64,000 bases of DNA from Lachnospiraceae bacterium. Its GTDB lineage: Bacteria > Bacillota > Clostridia > Lachnospirales > Anaerotignaceae. Below the pieces are notes generated by a model. The model saw only the letters and a program-made list of their open reading frames with translations. It was not told the DNA's origin and did not search any database. The translations under genes were made by a program, and so were the position numbers. The stretch covers positions 1-64,000 of the forward strand of contig DPJA01000030.1 in assembly GCA_003543235.1 (NCBI GenBank), in the 5' to 3' direction. Shown piece after piece: positions 1 to 8,253 of the stretch. The stretch's first letter is position 1. Each line of letters begins with the position of its first letter.

Positions 1-172
1 CGCAGAAAAAGGTTTCGGATTTATCTCTGTAGATGGCGAAGACGATGTATTCGTACATTTCTCAGCTATTCAGTCAGAAGGTTACAAGACACTCGAAGAG
101 GGTCAGGAAGTAGAATTCGAAGTTGTTCAGGGCGCTAAAGGACCACAGGCTGCTAACGTAACACGTGCTTAA
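1..172 (+). CDS. Cold-shock protein, CspA family (5' end missing)
   Basis: The 3' part of a cold-shock domain protein, an OB-fold nucleic-acid chaperone. Reading from base 2 gives 56 codons up to the TAA at 170-172. The RNP1-like stretch KGFGFI and the RNP2-like stretch VFVHF are both present, followed by the typical EEGQEVEFEV and a C-terminal GPQAANV. Family members are about 65-70 residues, so roughly ten N-terminal residues lie outside the window. A strong intrinsic terminator follows, so this is the end of its transcript. Which csp paralogue it is cannot be told. Confidence 0.95.
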   Translation, partial: AEKGFGFISVDGEDDVFVHFSAIQSEGYKTLEEGQEVEFEVVQGAKGPQAANVTRA

Positions 173-272
173 TCATTTTACAATATAGTCAACTGTACAT
201 TTTTTAATTGCATTTGATATATAATTAAACGATTTGAGCAAGACCGCTCTTTCTAATATTGGAAGCGCAATG

Positions 273-305
273 GCGTGATGACTAATGTCATCACGCTTTT
301 TATAT
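273..305 (+). terminator. Rho-independent terminator after csp
   Basis: A 10-bp perfect stem (GCGTGATGAC / GTCATCACGC, 273-282 and 287-296) with a TAAT loop, followed by TTTTTAT. The rest of the 413-base gap up to typA is AT-rich and shows only this hairpin, a small GAGC/GCTC dyad near 236-250 and the typA promoter. Confidence 0.9.
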
Positions 306-499
306 TTAAATAAATATATCCGTTATTGTAAGTATAAATTCGTGTAATATTTATTAAAAAAACCATTGAATAGAAGAACTAGACGGGCTAAATAAATATT
401 AGTAATTAAATGATGTTAAAAAAACATTAATTTTAGTCATTTTGTTGGTATTTATTCTGGGAACTTTGCATTCTTTTACATCAAAAGCAAATAAAAAAA

Positions 500-528
500 T
501 TGCACATGGTTAATTACTGTGTTAAAAT
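500..528 (+). promoter_or_regulatory. Sigma-A-type promoter of typA
   Basis: TTGCAC (500-505), a 17-base spacer and TAAAAT (523-528), about 58 bases before the typA start. The same -35/-10 pair and spacing occur before the bofC-like gene. Confidence 0.65.
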
Positions 529-585
529 ACGTAAGTTAGGGAATTATGTAGTTGTATAAAGTTAGAAGAATAAGGGAGTAATGAA

Positions 586-2412
586 ATGAGAATAAAGAAT
601 GAAAATATCCGTAATGTTGCCATAATTGCACACGTTGACCACGGCAAAACAACTTTGGTTGATGAGCTTTTGAAGCAGAGCGGTACCTTCCGTTCAAATC
701 AGTTTGTACAGGAAAGAGTTATGGATTCTGGCGACATTGAAAGAGAACGTGGAATTACAATTTTATCAAAAAATACATCTGTAAACTATGGTGATATAAA
801 AATCAATATTATTGATACACCAGGACACGCTGACTTTGGTGGCGAGGTTGAACGTGTACTTAAAATGGTTAATGGCGTTGTACTTGTTGTAGACGCTTTT
901 GAAGGACCAATGCCACAGACAAAGTTTGTTCTTAGAAAAGCACTTGAGCTTGAACTTCCTGTTGTTGTTTGTGTAAACAAAGTGGACAGGCCTGAAGCAC
1001 GTTGTACTGATGTTGTAGACGAGGTTCTTGAACTTTTCATGGAGCTTGATGCAAACGATGACCAGCTTGACTCTCCTTTTGTATTTGCATCTGCAAGACA
1101 GGGAACAGCATCACTTAGCCCTGAAAAACAGGACGAAAACATGAAGTGTATGTTTGAAGCAATTATTGACCATATTCCAGCACCAGAGGGCGACCCTGAA
1201 GCACCACTTCAAATGCTTATTACAACTATCGACTACAGTGAATATGTTGGTCGTATTGGTATAGGTAAAATTGAAAATGGAACTATAAAGGTTAATGATG
1301 ACTGTACACTTGTTAATGCACATAATCCAGAGTTTAGCGATAGAGTAAAAATAAGCAAGCTGTATATATATGAGGGACTTCAGAGGGTAGAAGTTAAAGA
1401 GGCATCTATCGGTTCCATAGTAGCCGTGTCTGGAATTGCTGGTATCCGTATTGGTGATACTATTTGTTCACAGCAGAACCCTGAGGCACTTCCTTTTGTT
1501 AAAATTTCAGAGCCTACTTTATCTATGTTCTTCTCTGTAAATGATAGCCCATTTGCAGGTACAGAGGGTAAATTTGTTACATCAAGACATTTAAGAGAAC
1601 GTCTTTACAAAGAGCTTAATACTGATGTAAGCTTGCGTGTAGAGGATACAGATACACCTGAAACTTTCAAAGTATCAGGCCGTGGCGAGCTTCATCTTTC
1701 AATTCTTATTGAAACAATGAGAAGAGAAGGCTATGAATTCCAGGTGGCTAAGCCTGAGGTTTTATTTAAGGATGTTGAAGGCAAGAAATATGAACCAATG
1801 GAAACTGTAACAATTGACGTGCCAGAAGAATTTGTTGGCAGTGTTATTGAAAAGCTTGGCAGTCGTAAGGGCGAAATGACAGATATGCACCCATCAAACG
1901 GTGGATATACACGTCTTCAGTTCTCTATCCCTGCTAGAGGTCTTATTGGTTACAGAAATGAAATGCTTACAGATACAAAGGGTAACGGCATTCTTAATTC
2001 ACTTTTTGACGGTTACGAGCCATATAAAGGCGAAATTCCAAGACGTGCACAAGGTTCACTCATTGCTTTTGAAAGCGGAGATGCTGTAGCTTATGGTTTG
2101 TTTAATGCTCAGGAGCGTGGAGATTTATTTATACCTGCTGGTACAAAGGTTTATGCAGGCATGGTTGTTGGCCGTAATGCAAGAAATGACGATATGGAAG
2201 TTAATGTTTGTAAAAAGAAACAGCTTTCCAATATGCGTTCTTCAGGTGCGGACGATTCTCTTAAGCTTACAACACATATTAACATGAGCCTTGAGCAATG
2301 CCTTGAGTTTATTGCTGATGATGAGCTTGTTGAGGTTACACCTCAAAGTTTAAGAATGAGAAAAAGAGTTCTTGATTCACAGGGAAGAAAGAAAGCAAGA
2401 AACCGTGGTTAA
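586..2412 (+). CDS. typA: Translational GTPase TypA/BipA
   Basis: Ribosome-associated GTPase of the EF-G-like family, linked in other bacteria to ribosome assembly and stress or cold adaptation. The 608 residues match the usual length. The G1 motif is HVDHGKTT (residues 16-23). G2 (ERGITI), G3 (DTPGHADFGG) and G4 (NKVDRP) follow, then the EF-G-like beta-barrel and domain V-like region and the basic BipA C-terminal domain ending in a KKARNRG-type tail. The ATG at 586 has AAGGGAG at 572-578, 7 bases upstream. It seems to be transcribed from its own promoter, and a long structured hairpin follows it. Confidence 0.98.
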   Translation: MRIKNENIRNVAIIAHVDHGKTTLVDELLKQSGTFRSNQFVQERVMDSGDIERERGITILSKNTSVNYGDIKINIIDTPGHADFGGEVERVLKMVNGVVLVVDAFEGPMPQTKFVLRKALELELPVVVCVNKVDRPEARCTDVVDEVLELFMELDANDDQLDSPFVFASARQGTASLSPEKQDENMKCMFEAIIDHIPAPEGDPEAPLQMLITTIDYSEYVGRIGIGKIENGTIKVNDDCTLVNAHNPEFSDRVKISKLYIYEGLQRVEVKEASIGSIVAVSGIAGIRIGDTICSQQNPEALPFVKISEPTLSMFFSVNDSPFAGTEGKFVTSRHLRERLYKELNTDVSLRVEDTDTPETFKVSGRGELHLSILIETMRREGYEFQVAKPEVLFKDVEGKKYEPMETVTIDVPEEFVGSVIEKLGSRKGEMTDMHPSNGGYTRLQFSIPARGLIGYRNEMLTDTKGNGILNSLFDGYEPYKGEIPRRAQGSLIAFESGDAVAYGLFNAQERGDLFIPAGTKVYAGMVVGRNARNDDMEVNVCKKKQLSNMRSSGADDSLKLTTHINMSLEQCLEFIADDELVEVTPQSLRMRKRVLDSQGRKKARNRG

Positions 2413-2446
2413 AGCTAATATTTAGTAATTTGTTGTGAATGTTTAG

Positions 2447-2535
2447 TGGGGTGATTTAGGTAGTGTTTGAATAATTGCTGATTTTGTATTTGGCAGTTAT
2501 CTAACAACACGCCCTTATAATCACCCCATTTTGTT
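2447..2535 (+). terminator. Nested long hairpin, terminator or attenuator
   Basis: The outer 10-bp stem TGGGGTGATT (2447-2456) pairs with AATCACCCCA (2519-2528) and is followed at once by TTTTGTTT. Inside it GTGTT (2463-2467) pairs with AACAC (2506-2510), and AATTGCTG (2473-2480) can pair, with wobbles, with TGGCAGTT (2491-2498). It lies between typA and the flippase gene, whose Shine-Dalgarno follows at 2545. It may be the typA terminator or an attenuator in the flippase leader. Confidence 0.6.
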
Positions 2536-2557
2536 TAATCTTTTGAGGAGCAACAAT

Positions 2558-4171
2558 ATGTCAGAAAGAGTAAAAAACAGCTCATTTCTTAAACAGGCTG
2601 CAATTTTGGCTTCTGCTGGAATGATAGTTAGATTTATCGGCTTTTTATACAGGCTGCCAATGACAGCCTTAATAGGCAATACAGGCAATGCCATTTATGG
2701 AGCAGGGTATCAGGTTTATAACTTCTTGCTTATATTATCTTCTGCTGGTTTGCCAGCCGCCATTGGTAAAATGGTTTCGGAAAGACTTGCAACTAAACAA
2801 TATAAAAATGCACATAAGGTATTTTTGGTATCTTTGGCATGGTCTGGCGGTATAAGCTTTATATTTATGGTACTGTTACTTATATTTGCCAATAATATTG
2901 CAGTTAATATCTGTAAAATGCCAGGGGCATACTATACATTGCTTACATTGGCACCAACCATATTTATTGTTGGAATTATGTCGGTTTTTCGTGGATATTT
3001 TCAAGGTATGAACAATATGCTTCCTACGGCGGTATCTCAAATTGTGGAGCAGTTATTTAATGCAGTTTTCAGCGTATTTCTGGCATGGATACTGGTTAAA
3101 AAAAGTGTGGCACTTGGTGCGGCAGGAGGTACTGGGGGTACGGGTATAGGTGCGTTTGCAGGACTGCTTGTAGTGGTTGGAACGTATTTTCTAATGAAGC
3201 CTAAAATAACTCGAAAGCTTAATGCTCCAGGCCCTGATTATGAAGAAGAAAGTGCTAAAGAGATAGGAAAAATCCTCCTTAGTACTGCAGTGCCTATAAT
3301 TATTGGAACGGCGATTTATTCCATAACAAATTTAGCAGATATGAGCATGGTTATGGACAGGCTTTTAGTTTCAGGGGCATTTACTGCTGATGAAGCTACT
3401 GTTATGTATGGACAGCTTCAGGGGAAATATGTGGTGCTTACAACCCTTCCAGTAGCTATATCCACGGCTATGGCAACTGCGGCTGTGCCAAATATTGCCG
3501 CTTCGGTGGTAATTAAGGATAAGGCAGCCGTACAACATAAAATTAATATGGCTATCAAAATAGCTATGATAATATCTATACCAGCGGCAGTTGGAATGGG
3601 AGTTTTAGCTCATCAAATACTTTTGATGCTGTTTCCAACGGTGCCTGATGGTGGAGATTTGTTGGCAATTGGTTCAGTATCAATTATTTTTCTTGCTTTA
3701 AGCCAGATTGTCACAGGTACATTACAAGGTATAGGCAAGGTAAAAACACCTGCTGTTAATGCAGCGTGTGGTGCTGTTGTTAAAATAATACTTAACTACG
3801 TTCTTATAGTTATTCCATTAATAAACGTTAAAGGTGCTGTTATTTCCACCATTGCGTGCTATATGTTAGCATCTACGCTTAATCTAAGGGCACTTATAAA
3901 GGCAACAAAATTTACACCTGACCTTAATGGGGCACTTGTGAAACCAACACTAGCGGCTCTTGTAATGGGATTTGCGTGTTATTTTTCATATAAAGGCTTT
4001 TTTGCCATTAGTAATGGCAACACAATATCTACAATGGTTGCCATTATTGTAAGTATGGGTGTTTATGTCTTTGTCATGCTTATTATAAAAGGCATTACAA
4101 GGGAAGACTTGGGTGCAGTGCCTGGCGGGAAAAGGCTAGTTGCTTTATTTGAAAAGCTGAGGCTTTTATAA
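2558..4171 (+). CDS. SpoVB/MurJ-type polysaccharide flippase (MOP superfamily)
   Basis: A polytopic membrane protein of the MOP (MATE/PST/MVF) exporter superfamily, closest by eye to the Clostridia SpoVB-like and MurJ2-like flippases that move lipid-linked cell-wall or polysaccharide precursors. The 537 residues show about 14 hydrophobic segments. Conserved N-terminal signatures are FIGFLYRLPMTALIG and NAIYGAGYQVYNFLLILSSAGLPAAIGKMVSE. The ATG at 2558 is chosen over a TTG at 2531 because GAGGAG (2545-2550) sits 7 bases before it. In a spore former it could serve cortex synthesis (SpoVB role), but this is inferred from family only. Confidence 0.85.
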   Translation: MSERVKNSSFLKQAAILASAGMIVRFIGFLYRLPMTALIGNTGNAIYGAGYQVYNFLLILSSAGLPAAIGKMVSERLATKQYKNAHKVFLVSLAWSGGISFIFMVLLLIFANNIAVNICKMPGAYYTLLTLAPTIFIVGIMSVFRGYFQGMNNMLPTAVSQIVEQLFNAVFSVFLAWILVKKSVALGAAGGTGGTGIGAFAGLLVVVGTYFLMKPKITRKLNAPGPDYEEESAKEIGKILLSTAVPIIIGTAIYSITNLADMSMVMDRLLVSGAFTADEATVMYGQLQGKYVVLTTLPVAISTAMATAAVPNIAASVVIKDKAAVQHKINMAIKIAMIISIPAAVGMGVLAHQILLMLFPTVPDGGDLLAIGSVSIIFLALSQIVTGTLQGIGKVKTPAVNAACGAVVKIILNYVLIVIPLINVKGAVISTIACYMLASTLNLRALIKATKFTPDLNGALVKPTLAALVMGFACYFSYKGFFAISNGNTISTMVAIIVSMGVYVFVMLIIKGITREDLGAVPGGKRLVALFEKLRLL

Positions 4172-4303
4172 ATACTAATTTAAAATTTCTTCGCAAGGTG
4201 GAAAAAGACTCTTACAACGTAAACTGCGTTTCCTAAATTTTATATTAAAATTATTGATAATAAAAGCTTGCATGGTCTGGGATATAGTTCCAAGGTCCGT
4301 ATT

Positions 4304-4332
4304 TTGCACAATGCAAAAAGTGTATATAAAAT
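4304..4332 (+). promoter_or_regulatory. Promoter of the bofC-like gene
   Basis: TTGCAC (4304-4309), 17-base spacer, TAAAAT (4327-4332), about 47 bases before the GTG start. The -35 overlaps a small TTTTGCA/TGCAAAA dyad. Confidence 0.5.
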
Positions 4333-4378
4333 GCAAAAATTGTTAATGATATATAAAAAAGGAAAGGAGTGGTTGGTT

Positions 4379-4957
4379 GTGAAGGACAAAAGAGTGCTGG
4401 AGTTTATTGCATTGGCAGTTGTGTGTGTTTTTATAGGTGCAAGTATTGGCTATGTATATACCTCAGCTAAGTATGATAATGGAGAAGTGCAGTTAGATGA
4501 AAAAGAAAATTTGGCTGACATAAAAGCAGAGTATACACCTGTTGCTAAAGCGGAGGAAAAAATAATACCATCCACAAAAATGGTATATCAATACTATTAT
4601 ACAGAGGATGGAGTTACAGAGGTTCAAGAGGAAGAACCACCGTATTTTATGATTGACCTTACATTAAGCGATATATCTAAATATTACCCATCTTGGGATA
4701 TTGTATCCTTTTCTCCTAAAGAGGTAGTAATGAAAAAAACAATTATAGGTGAAAGCGAACAAAGGTATGTGGTGGGACAGAAGGATGGATATGTTGCCGT
4801 ATTCTATGAAGAAGAGCAAGAGGGCATAAGTCTGAAAGAGCTTACGGGTATACCTATAGATGGTCTAAGCGAGGATGAAAAAATGCGTTTAAACCAAGGA
4901 ATTAAGGTGGTTGGAAATGATGCGTTGGCACGAATATTAGAAAATTACAGCAGTTAA
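4379..4957 (+). CDS. BofC C-terminal-domain protein, membrane-anchored
   Basis: About 192 residues. A single hydrophobic segment lies near residues 7-27, followed by an extracytoplasmic part. The C-terminal ~60 residues (GQKDGYVAVFYEE, LKELTGIPIDGLSEDEKMRLNQGI, DALARILENY) resemble the BofC C-terminal domain. In Bacillus, BofC restrains the SpoIVB protease that triggers sigma-K activation. The GTG at 4379 is preferred because GGAAAGGAG (4361-4369) lies 9 bases before it; an upstream ATG at 4268 has no good Shine-Dalgarno. Fits with the sigK and gpr genes later in the window. The N-terminal BofC domain is not evident, so the exact role is uncertain. Confidence 0.65.
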   Translation: MKDKRVLEFIALAVVCVFIGASIGYVYTSAKYDNGEVQLDEKENLADIKAEYTPVAKAEEKIIPSTKMVYQYYYTEDGVTEVQEEEPPYFMIDLTLSDISKYYPSWDIVSFSPKEVVMKKTIIGESEQRYVVGQKDGYVAVFYEEEQEGISLKELTGIPIDGLSEDEKMRLNQGIKVVGNDALARILENYSS

Positions 4958-5089
4958 AAAAGAGTGATAAAATTTTTTTATATACTATAGATAATTTTAA
5001 CAGCGTGTTATAATTCTTTAGCTGAAATTACCAATATTTTTACTATGTATTTAGTCTACATCGCCAACAAGAAATATTTTATTATTGTT

Positions 5090-5124
5090 AAAAAAGACGG
5101 TCTTTGGGTGGACTGTCTTTTTTC
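5090..5124 (+). terminator. Rho-independent terminator after the bofC-like gene
   Basis: AAAAAGACGGTC (5091-5102) pairs with GACTGTCTTTTT (5111-5122) around a TTTGGGTG loop, with one G-T wobble, and ends in a T run. The A run on the 5' side makes it potentially bidirectional. Confidence 0.85.
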
Positions 5125-5176
5125 ATTGCATAAAAAAAGAAATAATAGGTATATTTAGTATATATGTGTATTTTCA

Positions 5177-5206
5177 TTGACACAACGGTAAGGTAGATAA
5201 TATACT
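5177..5206 (+). promoter_or_regulatory. Promoter of the GH13 amylase gene
   Basis: A perfect TTGACA (5177-5182), 18-base spacer and TATACT (5201-5206), about 48 bases before the amylase start. Confidence 0.65.
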
Positions 5207-5253
5207 TGTTGTGAAAGTTATAGAATTCATATTACGGAAAGCGGTAGAGAATT

Positions 5254-7311
5254 TTGGAAGTAAATTTGATTAAAAAACAGAAATTTAATAAATTGGCAGT
5301 ATTCAGCGATGAAACGCCAACTTATAGATACCCGACAGAACCTTTGCGGGGAGATAAGGTGACGGTTAAGATACGTGTCTTAAAAAACGATGCTGATGAA
5401 ATAACAGTTGTTTCAGATGATGATGTATTGATTGCAAATAAAACCAGTTCAGATCCTCAATTTGACTACTATACAGCGATTTTTTCTACAACGGAAAAAA
5501 CTATACGATATTACTTTAAGATTGTTCGTGGTTTAGATGTGTATTATTATTCTCGTGTGGGAGTAAGCCGTCAGCCCCAGAGGTATGCGGATTTTGCACT
5601 TACAATGGATTTTAAAACTCCGCTTTGGAGCAAGGGAAGCATAATGTATCAAATTTATGTGGACAGATTTTGTGCTGGTGATAGTGAAAGCAATGTTAAA
5701 ACCAACGAATATATTTACTTAGACAAACCAGTTAAATTTACAGACGACTGGTATAAAACACCTGAGTCCGATGATGTGCGTAATTTTTATGGCGGAGATT
5801 TACAGGGAGTTATGGATAAGCTTTCATACCTTAAAAATCTTGGGGTTGACGCAATTTATTTTAATCCAATTTTTGTATCACCCAGCAATCACAAATATGA
5901 TATACAAGATTATGACCATATAGACCCACATATAGGCAGGATTGTTAATGATGGCGGAAATTTGGTTGGTGAAAAGGAGAACACCAACGAAAATGCTACA
6001 ATGTATGCTAAAAGGACCACAGACACTAAGAATCTTTTGGCGTCGGATGAAATTTTTATTGAACTTGTGCGAAAGGCACACAGCCTTGGTATTAAGGTTA
6101 TTTTGGATGGCGTATTTAATCACTGTGGTGCATTTAATAAATGGATGGATAGAGAGGGCTTTTATAGCAAGGAAGGGAAATATAAAAAAGGTGCATTCAT
6201 TGATAAGAATAGTGAATACAAGGATTATTTTGTGTGGAAGGAAAAAGGTGAATGGCCTGAAAACTACGAGGGGTGGTGGGGATTTTCCAATCATCCTAAG
6301 CTTAATTATGAGAACTCACCTCAGCTATTTAACGAAATAATGGCAGTTGCAAAAAAATGGCTGATGCCACCTTTTAATGCAGACGGGTGGAGAGTTGACG
6401 TTGCGGCGGATTTGGGTCAAAGTGAAGAATTTAACCATAAATTTTGGAAAGAATTTAGAAAAGCAGTTAAAAGTGCTAAGCCCGAAGCTATTATACTTGC
6501 TGAGCATTATGGTGATGCAACCAAGTGGCTTGAGGGTGATGAGTGGGATACCATTATGAATTATGATGCGTTTATGGAGCCTGTTTCTTTCTTTCTTACG
6601 GGGATGGAAAAACACAGTGATGAGTATAAAGAGGATTTGCTTAACAATGGCAGGGCATTTGCAAACGCTATGGTCCAAAGCATGGCAAGACTTCCTCTGC
6701 AAACACTGTTTACGGCAATGAATCAGCTTTCTAACCATGACCATTCAAGATTTTTGACACGAACTAACGGACGCTGTGGAAGAGTATCTGAATTGGGCAG
6801 TAAAAGTGCCGACGAAGATGTAAAAGTATACGTAATGCGACTTGGAGTGCTTATACAGATGACGTGGATTGGCTCGCCAACTATTTACTATGGTGATGAA
6901 GCAGGCTTGTGCGGTTTTACTGACCCTGATAACAGACGAACCTATCCATGGGGTCGTGAGGACATTGGACTTATAGAATATCATGAAAATCTAATACGCA
7001 TAAGAAAGAATAATCCTGTTTTGAGTTTCGGTTCTACAATGTTTTTAAATGAGGGATACGGAATTATTGCATATGGCAGGTTTGATGAAAAAGAAAAAAT
7101 AGTTATTGCTATTAATAATACAGAAGAGGAGCATACAATAGAGATACCAGTGTGGAGAATTGGTGTAACTAATGGTGAAAATCTTTACAAAATATATTGT
7201 ACTTATAGGCTGGGCTTCGGATATTCAGGTGAAAAATTTGTTGTCAAAAATGGGGTTATAAAAATTACCCTTTCAGGCAGAAATGGTGTGATACTTACAA
7301 ATGAAAATTAA
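5254..7311 (+). CDS. GH13 alpha-glucan hydrolase, neopullulanase/cyclomaltodextrinase type
   Basis: Cytosolic alpha-amylase-family enzyme, 685 residues, no signal peptide. An N-terminal beta-sandwich of about 125 residues (CBM34-like) precedes the (beta/alpha)8 barrel, which begins near WSKGSIMYQIYVDRF. Expected catalytic residues are Asp382 (GWRVDVA, nucleophile), Glu417 (AEHYGD, acid/base) and Asp496 (NHDHSR). DGVFNHCG is the conserved region I. Likely substrates are imported maltodextrins or cyclodextrins; specificity cannot be read. The TTG at 5254 has only a weak ribosome site (GGAAAG at 5236), and a second in-frame TTG at 5266 is possible. Its 3' end overlaps the next gene by 11 bases. 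Confidence 0.9.
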   Translation: MEVNLIKKQKFNKLAVFSDETPTYRYPTEPLRGDKVTVKIRVLKNDADEITVVSDDDVLIANKTSSDPQFDYYTAIFSTTEKTIRYYFKIVRGLDVYYYSRVGVSRQPQRYADFALTMDFKTPLWSKGSIMYQIYVDRFCAGDSESNVKTNEYIYLDKPVKFTDDWYKTPESDDVRNFYGGDLQGVMDKLSYLKNLGVDAIYFNPIFVSPSNHKYDIQDYDHIDPHIGRIVNDGGNLVGEKENTNENATMYAKRTTDTKNLLASDEIFIELVRKAHSLGIKVILDGVFNHCGAFNKWMDREGFYSKEGKYKKGAFIDKNSEYKDYFVWKEKGEWPENYEGWWGFSNHPKLNYENSPQLFNEIMAVAKKWLMPPFNADGWRVDVAADLGQSEEFNHKFWKEFRKAVKSAKPEAIILAEHYGDATKWLEGDEWDTIMNYDAFMEPVSFFLTGMEKHSDEYKEDLLNNGRAFANAMVQSMARLPLQTLFTAMNQLSNHDHSRFLTRTNGRCGRVSELGSKSADEDVKVYVMRLGVLIQMTWIGSPTIYYGDEAGLCGFTDPDNRRTYPWGREDIGLIEYHENLIRIRKNNPVLSFGSTMFLNEGYGIIAYGRFDEKEKIVIAINNTEEEHTIEIPVWRIGVTNGENLYKIYCTYRLGFGYSGEKFVVKNGVIKITLSGRNGVILTNEN

Positions 7312-7966
7312 AATATTGTTTGAGGATGAAGATATTGTAGTTGCCTATAAGCCCAATGGTATGCCATCACAGGCGGACAAAACTGGGGATATGGATATGG
7401 TTACATACCTTACAGAGGCTTGTAATACTAAATATATAGGCGTTATAAATCGCTTAGACAGACCAGTTGGGGGAATTATGGTTTTTGCAAAAAATCAGAA
7501 AGCCGCTGCTAAGCTTTACGCACAGTTGCAAAAAAATGAAATTTGTAAACAATATACTGCTGTAATATGTGGGGAACCAAAAGAAAAAAAGGGTGAATTG
7601 GTGGATTATTTGCTAAAAAACCAAAAGCTTAATATAAGCAAAGTGGTAAACAAGGAATGTAAAAATGCAAAGGAAGCAAGACTTAAATACTTGGCTTTGG
7701 AAACTGTGGATGATGAAGAATTTGGAAAGCTTACATTGGTAAAGATAAATTTAATTACAGGAAGACATCATCAAATAAGAGTGCAGTTTTCCTCACGAAA
7801 CCTACCACTTTGGGGTGATAACAAATATAATGAGGCTTTTAAAAAACGTCGAGGATTTACTGAGATTGCTCTTTGCAGTACCAGCATTAGCTTTAAGCAC
7901 CCAAAAACAAACAATGCTATGGAATTTAATGTAAAGGCTGAGGGCGAGTGCTTTAAAGCATTTTAG
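7301..7966 (+). CDS. RluA-family pseudouridine synthase
   Basis: A 221-residue catalytic-domain-only member of the RluA family, which converts uridine to pseudouridine in rRNA or tRNA. The catalytic Asp is Asp53 in NRLDRPVGG; most relatives have His at the first position of this HRLD motif, here Asn. The later KINLITGRHHQIRVQFS and LWGDNKY motifs are intact. There is no S4 domain. The ATG lies inside the end of the amylase gene with no clear Shine-Dalgarno, so translation is probably coupled. The target uridine cannot be predicted. Confidence 0.9.
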   Translation: MKIKILFEDEDIVVAYKPNGMPSQADKTGDMDMVTYLTEACNTKYIGVINRLDRPVGGIMVFAKNQKAAAKLYAQLQKNEICKQYTAVICGEPKEKKGELVDYLLKNQKLNISKVVNKECKNAKEARLKYLALETVDDEEFGKLTLVKINLITGRHHQIRVQFSSRNLPLWGDNKYNEAFKKRRGFTEIALCSTSISFKHPKTNNAMEFNVKAEGECFKAF

Positions 7967-7987
7967 ACAGTATGAAAATTATGGAAT

Positions 7988-8028
7988 GGTAGTTCTGTAG
8001 CGATAAAATTTAGCGTTACAGAACTATC
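7988..8028. terminator. 15-bp hairpin after the pseudouridine synthase
   Basis: Arms 7988-8002 and 8014-8028 (core TAGTTCTGTAGCG / CGTTACAGAACTA) pair over 15 bp with G-T wobbles around an 11-base AT loop. The plus strand continues with A runs rather than a T run, so it is not a classical terminator in that direction, although its position suggests transcript-end processing. Confidence 0.45.
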
Positions 8029-8061
8029 AAAAAAAATTTTAAAAAAAATTTAAAAAAAGTA

Positions 8062-8089
8062 GTGACAAATAAAAAATATGCGTTATAAT
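8062..8089 (+). promoter_or_regulatory. Promoter of mcsA-mcsB-clpC
   Basis: GTGACA (8062-8067), 16-base spacer and a perfect TATAAT (8084-8089). Transcription would start near 8096, just before the first CIRCE-like element. Confidence 0.7.
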
Positions 8090-8103
8090 ACAAATATAGA
8101 TTA

Positions 8104-8130
8104 TTAGCAGTCAACAGCCTTGGTGGCTAA
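8104..8130 (+). promoter_or_regulatory. CIRCE-like operator, copy 1
   Basis: TTAGCAGTC, 9 bases, GGTGGCTAA. The HrcA operator CIRCE is TTAGCACTC-N9-GAGTGCTAA: the total length (27 bp), the 9-base spacer and the outer TTAGC/GCTAA are the same, and 14 of 18 consensus positions match. It lies just downstream of the predicted transcription start, where CIRCE usually lies. Confidence 0.55.
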
Positions 8131-8174
8131 CAATTAGTTTGAAAGATGATTTTCATTTAGGAGGTTGCCCAAAA

Positions 8175-8207
8175 TTGAAAAGTCTTATTATTTTTAAGAA
8201 GCGTTAG
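8175..8207 (+). CDS. Possible 10-residue leader peptide before mcsA
   Basis: TTG at 8175 followed by AAA AGT CTT ATT ATT TTT AAG AAG CGT and TAG. A full AGGAGG at 8159-8164 stands 10 bases before it. The stop codon falls in the first half-site of the second CIRCE-like element, so a ribosome ending here would sit on that element in the mRNA. No homologue is recognised; the strong Shine-Dalgarno with no other gene to serve is the main evidence. Confidence 0.3.
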   Translation: MKSLIIFKKR

Positions 8208-8230
8208 CAGTCAACAAGGTCGGTGGCTAA
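8204..8230 (+). promoter_or_regulatory. CIRCE-like operator, copy 2
   Basis: The same half-sites as copy 1 (TTAGCAGTC and GGTGGCTAA), exactly 100 bp further on, with a different 9-base spacer (AACAAGGTC instead of AACAGCCTT). Identical half-sites with diverged spacers suggest that the half-sites are under selection. Confidence 0.55.
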
Positions 8231-8253
8231 CAAGTATTTAGGAGGCGGGATTT

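Noticed and set aside
786..1323. Long minus-strand open frames inside typA (and similar ones inside clpC, pyc, thiD, rny and others)
   Set aside because: They are opposite-frame shadows of well-supported genes, with no ribosome sites and low-complexity composition.
8109..8126. CtsR operator reading of the mcsA leader (GTCAA near GGTC)
   Set aside because: Only copy 2 resembles a CtsR heptad pair and its spacing is one base short; copy 1 does not. The CIRCE-like reading explains both copies.
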